The translations under genes and the position numbers were made by a program. DNA of 64,000 nt from Corticium candelabrum (Eukaryota > Porifera > Homoscleromorpha > Homosclerophorida > Plakinidae): positions 1,421,201-1,485,200 of the forward strand of contig NC_085094.1 of the NCBI RefSeq assembly GCF_963422355.1. The letters run 5' to 3'. Under the pieces are notes generated by a model. That model searched no databases and was not told the DNA's origin. It worked only from the letters and a program-made list of their open reading frames with translations. Of the stretch, positions 44,160 through 54,479 are shown in pieces; the first letter of the stretch is position 1; the number at the start of each line of letters is the position of its first letter.

Positions 44160-45904
44160 TAAAGAATACAATTGATGAAGTCACCCTTGCTAATTCATAT
44201 TTTTCCGGTCGGCACTCTCACTCTGACAACGGATGCCTCTGCCGTTGGTCTGGGCGCGGAACTCGCTCAGGAGACACACGAAGAGCACATCCTGTCGCTC
44301 TTTTATTAGAGCTATGGCTAAAACGGAACGCAATTACTCGACATACCACCGCGAATTGCTCGCTATTGTATCCGCTTTCGGCACTTTCGCCACCACCTTC
44401 TCTGCAGGCGGTTTGTGCTACGTACTGATCACAAATCATTGCAATATTTTCCCATCACCTGAGACCCTTGGGGTAGACGCGCCAGAGGGCTTGCCGAACT
44501 ACAGCTGTATGATTTCAGCATCCAGTAGGTTGAAGAATTGCGTCGCAGATGCTTTGAGCTGTTTGGGTTTTGCAAAGAACCCATTGACACAATTGCAAAC
44601 GTCACTACAAGTCAATCATCGCAATTTTTGGAAGACGACATGCGGACTGCCCAAGCAGCCGACCCTGACATCGCGGTAGTCATCAGAATTCTCAAGTCTC
44701 GTCGTCCTTCGTCACCCGACGCATCCATTAATGTGAAAAGTTTTCTGCGACATGATATTTGTCTTGCAGAAAACATAGTTTGGCACAAGGCGCACGACTC
44801 GAGACAGTTGGTCGTACCACTCACGCTTGTACCACGAGTCTTCTAAGTGAAGCACGATCATCCTACTGCAGGACACCAGGGAGCCAAAAATTCTCGACAG
44901 GCTACTCGCACGTTTCTCATGGCCTAAAGTTTGCCAGGATGTTGATGCATATACCCAGTAGTGCCACCGTTGCGAAGAACACAACCATCCAACTGCTTCA
45001 GCGATAGCTCTGCTTTGTCAACGCCCTCACCCTTCTCGTCCTTTCGATTTCGTGGAGACAGATATTAAAGGACCATTGCCACTGTCCCCAGACGGATACT
45101 GCTACATTCTAGTCTTCCACGATAATTTCAGCAAGTGTGCGGAAATGACACCCATTGCAGCCACGTCGGCCCACACCGTTAGCACCAAATTGAGAGAGTG
45201 GATCGGACGCTACGGCATCCCGCGTACCATCCGCTCCGACCAAGGTGCTTGCTGACGAGTACAACGTTTACCGACTCGTGTGCTAAGTATGGGATCCGGC
45301 ACACTGTCTGTTCTGGCTACCACCCGCAAGCTAATGGCTCAGTTGACTGACTGAACCGTTCTATAGGAACAGCTCTGGCAAATGTCGTTCACCACTCTCA
45401 AACCGTCTGGGCAGATCGACTACCGGACGTTCAATTTGCATACAACTCTGCCGAGCATGACACGATTAACGCGTCTCCGTTTCGAGTCATTTTTAAACAG
45501 GGAGCCCGCACAATTACCGATTCTTGGCAGACCGTCTCCAATCAACACCAAAGGCAGATGTACAGCAGTCACATGCAAGAACGATATGGTTACTCTTCAC
45601 ATTCCCAACCAACAGATACATTACAGTGCACAGAAGAACTATATGACCGCGTCGCAGACCATATAAATATCGCCACCTGTAATCAACAAGCGCGGTACAA
45701 CCAGAGCACACACCACACGCCATTCGGCCTTGGCGACCACGTATGGCTCTACCAGCCGCGTGTCCCTCGCGGCAAGGCACTTACACTAACGCCTTATTGG
45801 ACTGGACTATACGTTATTGTAAAGCGTTGCTCAGAAGTCACTTATGTCATTCGTAAGCTATGCGGAAGAAAGGAAAACATCGCTCACTAAAACCGTATAA
45901 AGCC
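44160..45904 (+). pseudogene. 5'-truncated Ty3/gypsy remnant (RNase H and integrase)
   Basis: RNase H (GSTLTLTTDASAVGLGAEL, ~44208; AKTERNYSTYHRELLAIVSAF, ~44310), pre-integrase linker (DPDIAVVIRIL), HHCC remnant (HDHPTAGHQ ~44855), integrase core (DIKGPLPLSPDGYCYILVFHD, ~45055-45125; RSDQGA ~45232; YHPQANGSVD ~45315 in another frame) and C-terminal GDHVWLYQPRVP...SEVTYVIRKL (~45735-45860). Several frame changes. LTRs not identified. The element continues after the Harbinger insertion at 49539. Confidence 0.75.
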
Positions 45905-46049
45905 TTAAGCTGGATTTACAATATGCAAATGCTTGAGCGTCGCGTCGCGTCGCGTTGCGTCACACGCGTTGTATCATTCAGACAATGTAATTTTAGCGCG
46001 TCACAGACGTTGGTGCATGTATTCCTGAATGACCACTCGCGGTAGATTA

Positions 46050-47364
46050 CCACGCGTGAAAATACGGTTATGCCCATTTTACCTCATGTTCTAGAATGGA
46101 TTCATACAAAGAGGAGGAAACGGTACTGTTGTGTATCTTGTTGCATCACCACCGCTGCAGAAAAGCAAAAGGAAGAGAACGTTAAGTTTGGGTTCGCGAG
46201 ATACATCAACGAGGCACTGAGGAGGGAGAGTACCATCAAATTCTCCAAGAAATGCTGTTGCACGATTCTGAGAGCCACTTTAGATATCTGAGTATGTCGA
46301 AGGCTACGTACATTTGACCAACTGTTGGCAAATGTGGAGCCTTTTTTGGTTCGCCGTCGGTACAGCAGTGTCGACCGACCATCAATATCCTCTGGCGAGA
46401 GACTGGCATTGACCTTTCGCTATTTGGCAACGGGAAACTCGCAGATATCGCTTTCTTTCAGTTTTAGTGTTGGGCGGCAACAGTATGCCAAATTGTTAGG
46501 GAGACTTGCATTGCCATATGGAAAGATCTGATGGAAGAGTACGTGAGTGCCCCTGATACAGAAGACGACTGGAAGAGTATCAGTGCACAATTTTCTCAAC
46601 TCCGGAATTTTCCAAACTGTCTTGGAGCAATAGACGGCAAAACATGCGGTAATTCAGGCTCCAGATAGATCAAGTTCTACATACTACAACTGCAAGGGAC
46701 TTATTCCATTGTTCTATTGACAGTCTGTGATGCTCAATACAGATTTATTCTAGTAGATGTAGGAGATTCAGGTCGCCGTAGTAATGGTGGTGTAATTTCA
46801 AATTCAGCATTTGGCCAGGCAATTGAATCAGGTAGCATGTCGTTACCAGTAAGTAGGCCCTTGCTTGGAGCCAGCACAGAGGCTCCATTCGTGTTTGTTG
46901 GTGATGAGGCATTCCCTTTACGTACCAACATGCTGAGACAGTATTCAGGTAGAGGAGTAGATGAACGAACGGCTGTGGTTAATTACAGGTTAAGCAGAGC
47001 TAGGCGTGTAATTGAAAACACTTTTGGAATTTTGGCTGCACGTTAGAGGGTATGTAGGCCACCCGTCATTGCAGCACCAGACAATGCTATCATATTTGCA
47101 AAAGCAGCTATTGCCCTTCACCAACGAGTCTTTGGAGTATTGTCCCCTGGCTTTACTGATGCTGAAGATGGTGCTGGTAACTCACTGAAAGGAACTTGGA
47201 GTTATGAAGTTGATGATGGTGGGTTGTCCAGAATTGGACAAATAGGAGGAAATCGGAGTAGTCGATCTGCTGCTGAAGTGAGAGACATGTACCGAGACTA
47301 TTTTATGACACCGAAAGGAGAGGTCATATGGCAGTACCACCTTGTCAACCGCAAAGACTATTAA
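46050..47364 (+). pseudogene. Harbinger DDE transposase, frameshifted
   Basis: Blocks: PSISSGERLALTFRYLATG (~46380-46440), first catalytic Asp in CLGAIDGK (~46620-46645), APDRSSSTYYN in another frame, VCDAQYRFILVDVGDSGRRS (second Asp, ~46725-46780), GDEAFPL, VIENTFGILAAR (catalytic Glu, ~47010-47043), then an in-frame TAG at 47044 where the family has Trp, followed by RVCRPPVIAAPDNA and a C-terminal YRDYF. Order and residues match DDE_Tnp_4 (Harbinger) transposases that cut and paste at TWA sites. At least three lesions. Confidence 0.8.
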
Positions 47365-47935
47365 TTAGTCTTGGTCATTATCGTTACTTACTCAATCAGT
47401 CTTTTGACTTGTATTGAGTAACCACCGGCTTTTTTAAAGGCCAAAAATAATGGCAAAGAGATCATTACCTAGCCTGAATTTCGATTTAACCAATTAGTTA
47501 CAATAATCAATTTTCTGCTAGTTACAATAATTATTAGTTACAATAATCAATTTCGTGCATAAAATTAATTATAATCCACTGGTTACGTAGCTGTAGGAGC
47601 TAGCATGTGACTAAAATTTTAGTTTAGAATTAATTAATATAGTTGCACGGAGTCTTGTTTTTGGTGAGCTATCTAAACAATTTGTTCTAGATTGATAGTA
47701 CAAGTATATTTTGTCAGACTCCATGTGGCAACAATAATTAATGCTCCATATTTACCATACCTTAAAATGACCTACGAATAGCACTTCCCAAGATAATATA
47801 ATGAGCATATTAAGAGTAGGTATGAATAGGCAGTGCCAAAGTACGTATGTGTTAAAATGCCAATTAAAAGTTATTGACCTGTTGTTGTCGATTAATAAGT
47901 TTTTCAATCAGTCATTTAGCTAGCAGTCTGCAGTT

Positions 47936-47984
<49 letters not shown>

Positions 47985-48098
47985 CTGATGTAGTTGATGG
48001 CTTTTAAAAAGCCGGTTTATAGACCAAACGTAGTGTAGTCGCTGGCCACGTATCACAGGATACTACACACAGTGATGCACACAAGCATGGTTGGTGAC
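47365..48098. other. Non-coding interior of the Harbinger element
   Basis: AT-rich stretch between the two convergent genes; contains (CT)n at ~47936-47982. No other feature. Confidence 0.6.
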
Positions 48099-49333
48099 CT
48101 ATAAGGTGCTCTCTCTAAACAGAGAGAAACCATCTCCTGATCCACCAAGCTCTACTTCCAACATCACTCGTTGAAGTCTTAGCTTAGCGAACGTCGTCTT
48201 CTCATAGGGAAATCTCCGTAGAGTAGCAGCTATCTGTCTACCAAACAAACCATGCTCATCGGAGTCAACATGAGCCCTCTTGGAGTCCAACGAGTTTTGC
48301 CTTAGCCCTATCTACAATTGAAGTCTCTAGCTCGTCTTCTGGTTCCTCGTGACGTCTCTTTCTTTTGGTGGCAGGAGTGATACTTAGATGACGTGGTCCA
48401 GTCTCTACCTGACAAATGACAGAGCTGTTGTGTGCTTCATTGCTGCAGTAGGAAAATTAGCCTGTAAAAGGAAGCAATATATCAAGTCGAAGTCCACACA
48501 TTTACCTTTCATGATTATCAACTGTCTCATTACTGTCAAAGGGTTCACTCTCTGTTGGCTGGCTTTCTCCTGGCTGGTTCTCCTGGTGTTGACTCTCCTG
48601 TTGTTGACTTTCTTGTTGTTGACTCTCCTGTTGACTTTCCAGTAATGAAAATTGCTGTCTGTTGGGTTTGTCAATACAATAGAGTTGTTACGAGAGATAC
48701 TGAGATTTGCAAAAAGTGCATGCATAGACCCACAGCAAATGCAGCGTAAACAGTAGTAGGTACAGTAAAAAGACACAGAAACAGTAAGTTTACAAACACG
48801 GCGCGTACAAACAAGGGGTAACTATAGCTAGATATGCGGGTAAAAATTACACAGATATCATGAAAGCAGACAAGCAGACTGACAGACCAACAGATCAACA
48901 GACAGATCCACTGACGGGCATGCAGCCATATCAAAGCAGACAGGCAGAGACACGAAAACAGACGAAAAAGAGAAGAATTATGGTACACGTGTACTAGTAA
49001 TTACGTTCTGTGCTTCACGTAAGTGTTCAGAAAAGTCATCACAGTGAAGAAAACCCACGAAGACGTTGGTGGTGGACCTTCGGTCCCGGACAAACGTTTC
49101 TTCTGAAGAATTTTAAGCTCTCTCACGTATTTGTCTAGGAGAATTTTTCCATTTCTTTTGGCAGAGTTCTGCCGAGACACCCAACTCGCTGGAAATCCAC
49201 TTCCAAGCGTTTTCTCGTGCACGCAGGTCCTTGTATACTTGGCAGTTGACTTCCACCAGCAAGGACAGCTGCGTACACTCTCGATCAACCGCTCGACGTC
49301 CAACATGTTCGTAGCCCATTGCTCACAAAGCAA
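48099..49333 (-). pseudogene. MADF-BESS-like partner protein of the Harbinger element
   Basis: Minus strand. 49333-49001 holds a MADF domain (VERLIESVRSCPC, then in another frame VYKDLRARENAWKWISSELG...CQKKWKN, then back in frame DKYVRELKILQKK), so two compensating frameshifts are needed. A Gln/Ser-rich linker is at ~48640-48540 and a C-terminal BESS-like segment at 48290-48099 (EHGLFGRQIAATLRRF, LRLQRVMLEVELG). In Harbinger elements such Myb/MADF proteins bind the ends and bring the transposase to the nucleus. Intron positions between the parts are unresolved. Confidence 0.6.
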
Positions 49334-49535
49334 GGCTGCGATTGATTAAATTTTAATTGCCACTTTCGGCGCGACGTGCTCCGACTTCCGGTTTGACGCT
49401 GAAATAGGACTCGGTTCTATTCGGATGCGTCGCGTCACGTGCGTCACGTCCGTCGAGCGTCACCTCGCATAGACTATTTACAATTTAAATTTGTACGACG
49501 CGACGCTCAAGCATTTGCATATTGCAAATCAAGCT

Positions 49536-50060
49536 TTATACGGATCATCGTCCATCAGTTCCCCCCGGAAACACGCAGCCACCCAGTCCACCTACAAGCT
49601 TACCACCTACGGCCGTTGTTATGGCGTAAGAGAACCAAAGCGAATCATAGTGGACGACCGCGGACGAATCAACACCATCTACCGATGACGAACAACAACT
49701 GCGCAAACGACGCAATGAGGATCGCCAACACGCCAGCCCAAAATGCCGAACGTCTCGACGATTATATCATAGACACTAATATGACCGTAGTTAATTATTA
49801 TGGACAGATGGAGTTGAGTTATAACGTTGCGTTGTACTTATTAGTCTAGAGGTACCAATGCGACACGCCTGGACTCGCTCTCATTTGTTAAGAGAGGAGT
49901 GGTGTATGGGTATACGAGGTTATACGGGGAGTCTGTGTTGAATTGGACTTTGATCGCGAACATGTCTAACAATACTTCTACCGTTACAACGAACGGTCGA
50001 GTCGGATTTTGCCTTGACTCCCTCGGACGGCCAAAAACGAGACTTTGGCGGCAGATGCGG
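49536..50060 (+). pseudogene. Continuation of the gypsy remnant after the Harbinger insertion
   Basis: Directly after the second TTA the frame gives a Pro/Ser/Thr-rich end (PPGNTQPP..., ~49560-49620) and IIVDDRGRINTIYR, then non-coding sequence that may be the 3' LTR region (49850-50090). Skipping the Harbinger element and one TTA joins it in frame with the block NRIKP at 45891-45904, showing contiguity before insertion. Confidence 0.55.
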
Positions 50061-50378
50061 CGGACTTTGTTTGTCAATTAGTATGCGGATGTGACGAGCC
50101 CTCGCCAGCCATCCTCTAATTCCCACAAATGATAGATTGCAAGATGCGCCCGCTGCAGGCGGATCACCGGCGTGCGTGCGTGCGTCCGTCCGGTCCGTTT
50201 TTGCGTGCGATAGATTGCCACCGCCCAGAATGCCACCGCTCCTAGGGCGCGGTGGTACTACACGTCTAGTGATTATATAAGTAGTACTTTCAGAAGTATT
50301 AGGCCGCGAGAAAGGTCTGGCTACTCGAGACTAAACTGAATTTTACACGACACCTGTTATGAGGAATTCAGTCGATGT
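50061..50378. other. GC-richer spacer, nothing recognised
   Basis: Contains a short CGTGCGTGCGTGCGTCCGTCC run (~50173). No coding feature seen. Confidence 0.4.
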
Positions 50379-50379
50379 T

Positions 50380-50387
50380 CGCGCGCG

Positions 50388-50458
<71 letters not shown>

Positions 50459-50480
50459 ACACCCACGCACGCACGCACAC
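50380..50480. repeat. (GC)n(CA)n microsatellite
   Basis: Short GC run followed by ~30 CA units and diverged CACACC/CACG units. Confidence 0.95.
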
Positions 50481-50710
50481 ACGAGATGAAAGTGTACTTT
50501 CTAGGTCACGTGCTTTAGAGAGTAAAAAAGTTGACCTGGCTCAAAGTGCTTGGCGAATTCTAGTGTAGCAATCTGTTTGCAGAATTGGGATTTTATTCAG
50601 ATAAGTTCCAAGAACCATCTACTGCAACTTCTTGATCTCTCCAATTTGGACTCTTTTGTATCTATAGAAAGAATTCAGTCAGCTTTCCCGTCAGTTTGAA
50701 TTAAAATAAA

Positions 50711-50908
50711 GTCTAAAATTTTTTTAGAAAATGATGGGTATGTAGGGATGGGTATGTACTTATGTAATTTATGCCCATCTCGTACATCACATTCGCAACT
50801 GCTGCAAGCGATATAGGTAAAAAGATTGTGATGTAGGAGATGGGCATAAATGACATAAGTACACACCCATCCCTACATACCCATTATTTTCTCAAAATTT
50901 TTTTAGAC
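50711..50908. repeat. Long hairpin (MITE-like)
   Basis: Two ~82-bp arms (50711-50792 and 50826-50908) are near-perfect inverted complements (GTCTAAAA...GGGTATGTAGGGATGGGT...ATGCCCATCT...TACATCACA) around a ~33-bp loop. Non-coding; size and structure fit a small inverted-repeat transposon. Target duplication not clear. Confidence 0.8.
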
Positions 50909-51210
50909 TTGTTTCATATATTTTTAGCTATGTTAAAAGTATACTACGCAAGCACGTGTTTAAACATTGGAAATGACAGTTTTAGTAAACCGACTGCTTA
51001 GCATTTTGAACATGACTGAGAGGAAGCTCGACGATGACTGGGCTGAAGCTGTTAGCTGGGACGATAGCGAGAATGCCGTGTGACGTTGCTGTATTTGCAT
51101 AGCTAGAGAGGTCTAAAACTAAAGACGGGTAATGTATCGAGTATGTGTATGTAGTTTGAAATGGAAGTGACAGTCCTAGTAAACGTGTGCAGGATTTCAA
51201 TCTTTGATTG
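50909..51210. other. Spacer, nothing recognised
   Basis: Unassigned; two AGTAAAC...TGACAGT-like segments (50965-50995 and 51155-51185) look like a diverged inverted/direct pair. Confidence 0.35.
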
Positions 51211-52300
51211 CAGGCCCAGATCCAGGATTTTTGAAAAGAGGGGTTGCAAATTTTGATAGACCACGCCTACTTTAGTCCACGCATTTGTAATGTTAGAGGT
51301 GCAAATGGCCCAGGCTTCTTACAGCTTAGCTAAAGTGAATGACAACAACTATGGCAACATATCTCTAGCAATGTGTCATGTTATAAACTCCCTAAATCAT
51401 CAAAACTGTCTAACAGAATCTAACTGCATCATGCCTATACTACTGCTAAATAAATGTTAAGTAAACTACGGTGCAGCTATGTCTCTTTCAAACAAAGACT
51501 GTATCAACAATCTCCGTAGATGATTTTGTACAAAGTTTGTCTGCTGGTACCCAGTGACGGGTCTTTGTAATTCATGGCAATAACTGATAAGTGTGCAAGA
51601 CGCTCCTCTGCCATGGTAGACCTTGCTTAAGTCTTCAGTCTCCTCGGTAGAAAAAATGACCTCTCTGCTTCTGGACTTGTGATAGGCAGTGTACATGCTA
51701 TCAATAGCAGACGATGACCATCCGGGTACAACCGAGAGTCACAGGCTCCTAAATTGTTGGGTATAGCCTTGTTGCACTCTTGCTCTCTTTTCCTTGCTTC
51801 TTGCATTTCCTGGTATTTGCTTTGCCATACTGACTGCCACCTTCTCACTTCACCTCCTAGAGACTTCGGGAATGGAAGATCGGCTTTCCATTGGGTCAAC
51901 GTCGGAACGAACCAGAAGGGTAAGCACTACGCACAACAATGCTCGGACATTATCTTGCTCACCATTAGATCGTTCGCGCAGCTGAACAAGCAGGAAGTCT
52001 AGGAGGGGTATCGCAACGGATCGTTTGTAGTGCTCAATCGGTCTTCGACTACTAGTAGGAGTATTGCTCCGGTGTCGCTGTAAGTTCGTTTTTCTTGGAG
52101 CACATTCAACGGATCCAATCCTGTCTGCGAGTCGCATAGTGTCTTGATACCAGATGTCGAAGAGGCTGTCCATATCTTGCCTTGTTGCCTTCATTCTTTC
52201 AGTGACGTACTGAGTGAACCATTCCCTACACAACAAAGATATCCTGGTCTCGAGTCTGGAGTTTCGCTGCCAGATGTCTCACTTCGTCAAGAATCTGCTT
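51211..52300 (-). pseudogene. 5'-truncated hAT transposon (ZMYM/DUF4371-type transposase C-terminus)
   Basis: Minus-strand blocks: DSLFDIWYQDTMRLADRIG (~52170-52110), EHYKRSVAIPLLDFLLVQL (~52040-51985), PFPKSLGGEVRRWQSVWQSKYQE, LLLIACTLPITSPEAERSF (~51705-51650; the hAT dimerisation motif) and RSTMAEERLAHLSV (~51620-51580). Frame changes near 51880 and 51650. The right terminus CAGGCCCAGATCCAGGATTTTTGAAAA (51211 on, first 16 bases cited as motif) has the CAG...TCCAGGATTTTTG form common at hAT ends. The 5' end is lost near 52300. Confidence 0.7.
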
Positions 52301-52535
52301 AGTTATTTATAATTAAATACTGGAAATGAGCGCAATGTGGCTTCAAGACCTTGTGCTTTAACTCCGAGGCCAACAAAAGGAGGTTGCAACCCCCACAACA
52401 CCTACCATAGATCGGCCACGGGATTGCATCTCTAAACAACCCCCACGTTACGCTCAGCATACACGGAAGTACGTAGCAGCTGACAGATGTACGTAATAAC
52501 ACTGATTGCATCTATAAACAACTCCCATTACCTAG
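52301..52535. other. Spacer, nothing recognised
   Basis: Short unassigned gap between the hAT remnant and the small TIR element. Confidence 0.4.
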
Positions 52536-52543
52536 GGTTCCAC

Positions 52544-53387
52544 GACCGGCGTAGCGTAGTTCTTTCTCATGTTTTGGAGGACTAATAATTAGGCAGAAAA
52601 CCACGCGCAATTGTTACATACAAAGCTACGCCCCGTTCCTACTTTTCTAGCTTGCAGTTAGTATACATCTAACTAAGCAAATATTATAAATTTCAGGTTA
52701 CAAACAAGCTGCGGGACTGAGTGCCATCAGTGTGCGTATGAAGGAGTGGAAACACTGTTACTGTCCGTGCCAAAAATGTTTTTATAACTCGCTGCGATGA
52801 TCAATTGCAAATTACAGGACGTTTCGATGACAATAGAATCTAGAAGACCAATTCTGTGCAGACGACGTTGACCAATTTTATCATTTCGTAATATAGCGAG
52901 CAATATAGGTTAGCTAGTTAGTTAGAATAACATATGGAGAAAGTACCGTGGAGTGCAAGCAAATCATTAGGTAGCGGAGCCGCAGGAAATTCCATTCTCT
53001 GGCCAATCGAGTTGCCGACCTTAACTACACTTACTCAAAAATCATTGATGGATAGGCTTCTGCATGCTTTTTTGATGCGGTCCTCTTTGACTCTTACGTT
53101 GCCGCATAGCATAGTAAACGTCTCAAATAAGTGATGGTAATGCGCACTTTCCGTGTCCACGACTTCTCGACACTGGTTTTATCATACTGAAATGATGATG
53201 TGTATTGTCAAAGAGGTAGAGTCAATTAACGTCGTCGATCCTCAACATACTACTCTGAGATTGAGCGGACTGTCACTGTTTAGTAACTTAAAATTATAGT
53301 TTTTCTTGAAGCGGAATGACACGCCCAAAATGTTTGGGGCTATAGCCTCCCCTAGCCTCCCCTAGCCCCCCCGACGCTACGCCGGTG
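52544..53387. mobile_element. Non-autonomous TIR element, copy 1
   Basis: Ends ACCGGCGTAGCG / CGCTACGCCGGT are inverted, flanked by GTTCCAC (52537-52543 and 53388-53394; the match can be stretched to 9 bp). About 840 bp, no coding capacity. The same sequence recurs at 59533-60290. Terminal CCGACGCTACGCCGG and 7-9 bp duplication suggest a hAT derivative (inference). Confidence 0.75.
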
Positions 53388-54173
53388 GTTCCACGGAAGA
53401 GATACACGCTTACATGCACAGCGAGTCAGACAGGACGCCGCGCCGTTGAGCATAGTCGTACGTGTTCAACTACACCCAACTGTAAGCAGCATGTAGCAGG
53501 AGGTGGAAGTGGCAGCTAGGCTTCCAAACGGTAGTCACATGTACACACGTGACCGGAACAACATGGCGTTGTGGGAAGCGGTACTTGGAATTGCATGGCA
53601 GCAGTTGACTGATACAAGGTGACTTTGCACATTTCTAGCTGGTGGGTCAGTGCAATTCTTCGGACAAGAGCGAATCGTTTGGTGTGACTCTCGACGTCTC
53701 GTCGTTGTAGCTGCTTCGAGTGAGGCGCTAGCCTGGCTGACAAAAGTGAAATGCGAAATGTGAAAGAATAAATCGGGTTTTTTTACTTGCCGGTGGCTGG
53801 CTTCTGAGGCGCTTAGTGTCAGCGGTGATAGTCTGGCTACCATTAGGAACGTTTGAAGTTGAGCGCTACGAGGGTCTGAGATCTCTGTAATGAGTTCTGA
53901 GAGATCCAGTTCGGATGCGTTTGGATACTTTTGTATGAAAATCCATTTTAGATTCTTCGCATCTCTACATCACTTCCTGATAAAGTAGAGCACCCAAGGC
54001 TTGCGGTTACTGAGTATTTGAATTAATTAATTTAGCGATGAAGGCGCATGCGTTAGTGTAAAGGTTCCCCTAATTAGCTAATTTTTCTAACTATAAAGCG
54101 TAGAAGCTATAAAACTTACACAGACCACGCCCTAATGTGGAAACCTTGCACTTCTGTAGCTACCTTAGCTACC
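53388..54173. other. Unassigned region
   Basis: About 790 bp. A 102-codon minus-strand ORF (53535-53843) has no recognisable content. Nothing else supported. Confidence 0.35.
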
Positions 54174-54174
54174 G

Positions 54175-54177
54175 TAG

Positions 54178-54268
<91 letters not shown>
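54175..54268. repeat. (TA)n microsatellite
   Basis: About 90 bp of TA with one ACA interruption. Shadow ORFs of alternating Tyr-Ile across it are artefacts. Confidence 0.95.
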
Positions 54269-54479
54269 ACGCCAGTGCAAAGTCAATTCTCTCGGTTTAC
54301 CCAGTAATGCCATAGCAACACCAACTACATGCACACATTAATTGCTTCCTAACATCACAGACAAAGCAAAAAATTCATCAAAAAGCAAACATATCACATT
54401 TAACTAGCTGCTACATAAAGCATGTACTGCAAACCATGCTATTATCTTTTACTGCCAAATGTCCCTAAAACGCTGTCAT

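Larger units (their letters stand above)
45908..49535 (+). mobile_element. PIF/Harbinger DNA transposon
   Basis: Inverted ends AGCTGGATTTACAATATGC (45908 on) and the complement ending GCAAATCAAGCT (49535) extend through CAAATGCTTGAGCGTCGCG to ~45 bp. A 3-bp target duplication TTA (45905-45907, 49536-49538) is the expected Harbinger type. It carries a transposase gene (+) and a MADF-BESS-like DNA-binding protein (-), the usual two-protein layout of the superfamily. Both are damaged, so it is no longer autonomous. Length 3.63 kb. Confidence 0.88.

Noticed and set aside
44160..50060. Treating the gypsy remnant and the Harbinger genes as one gene cluster
   Set aside because: TTA duplications and inverted ends show the Harbinger element was inserted later.
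53535..53843. 102-codon minus ORF near 53.6 kb
   Set aside because: Low-complexity, no homologous motif, no splice context; not enough to call a gene.
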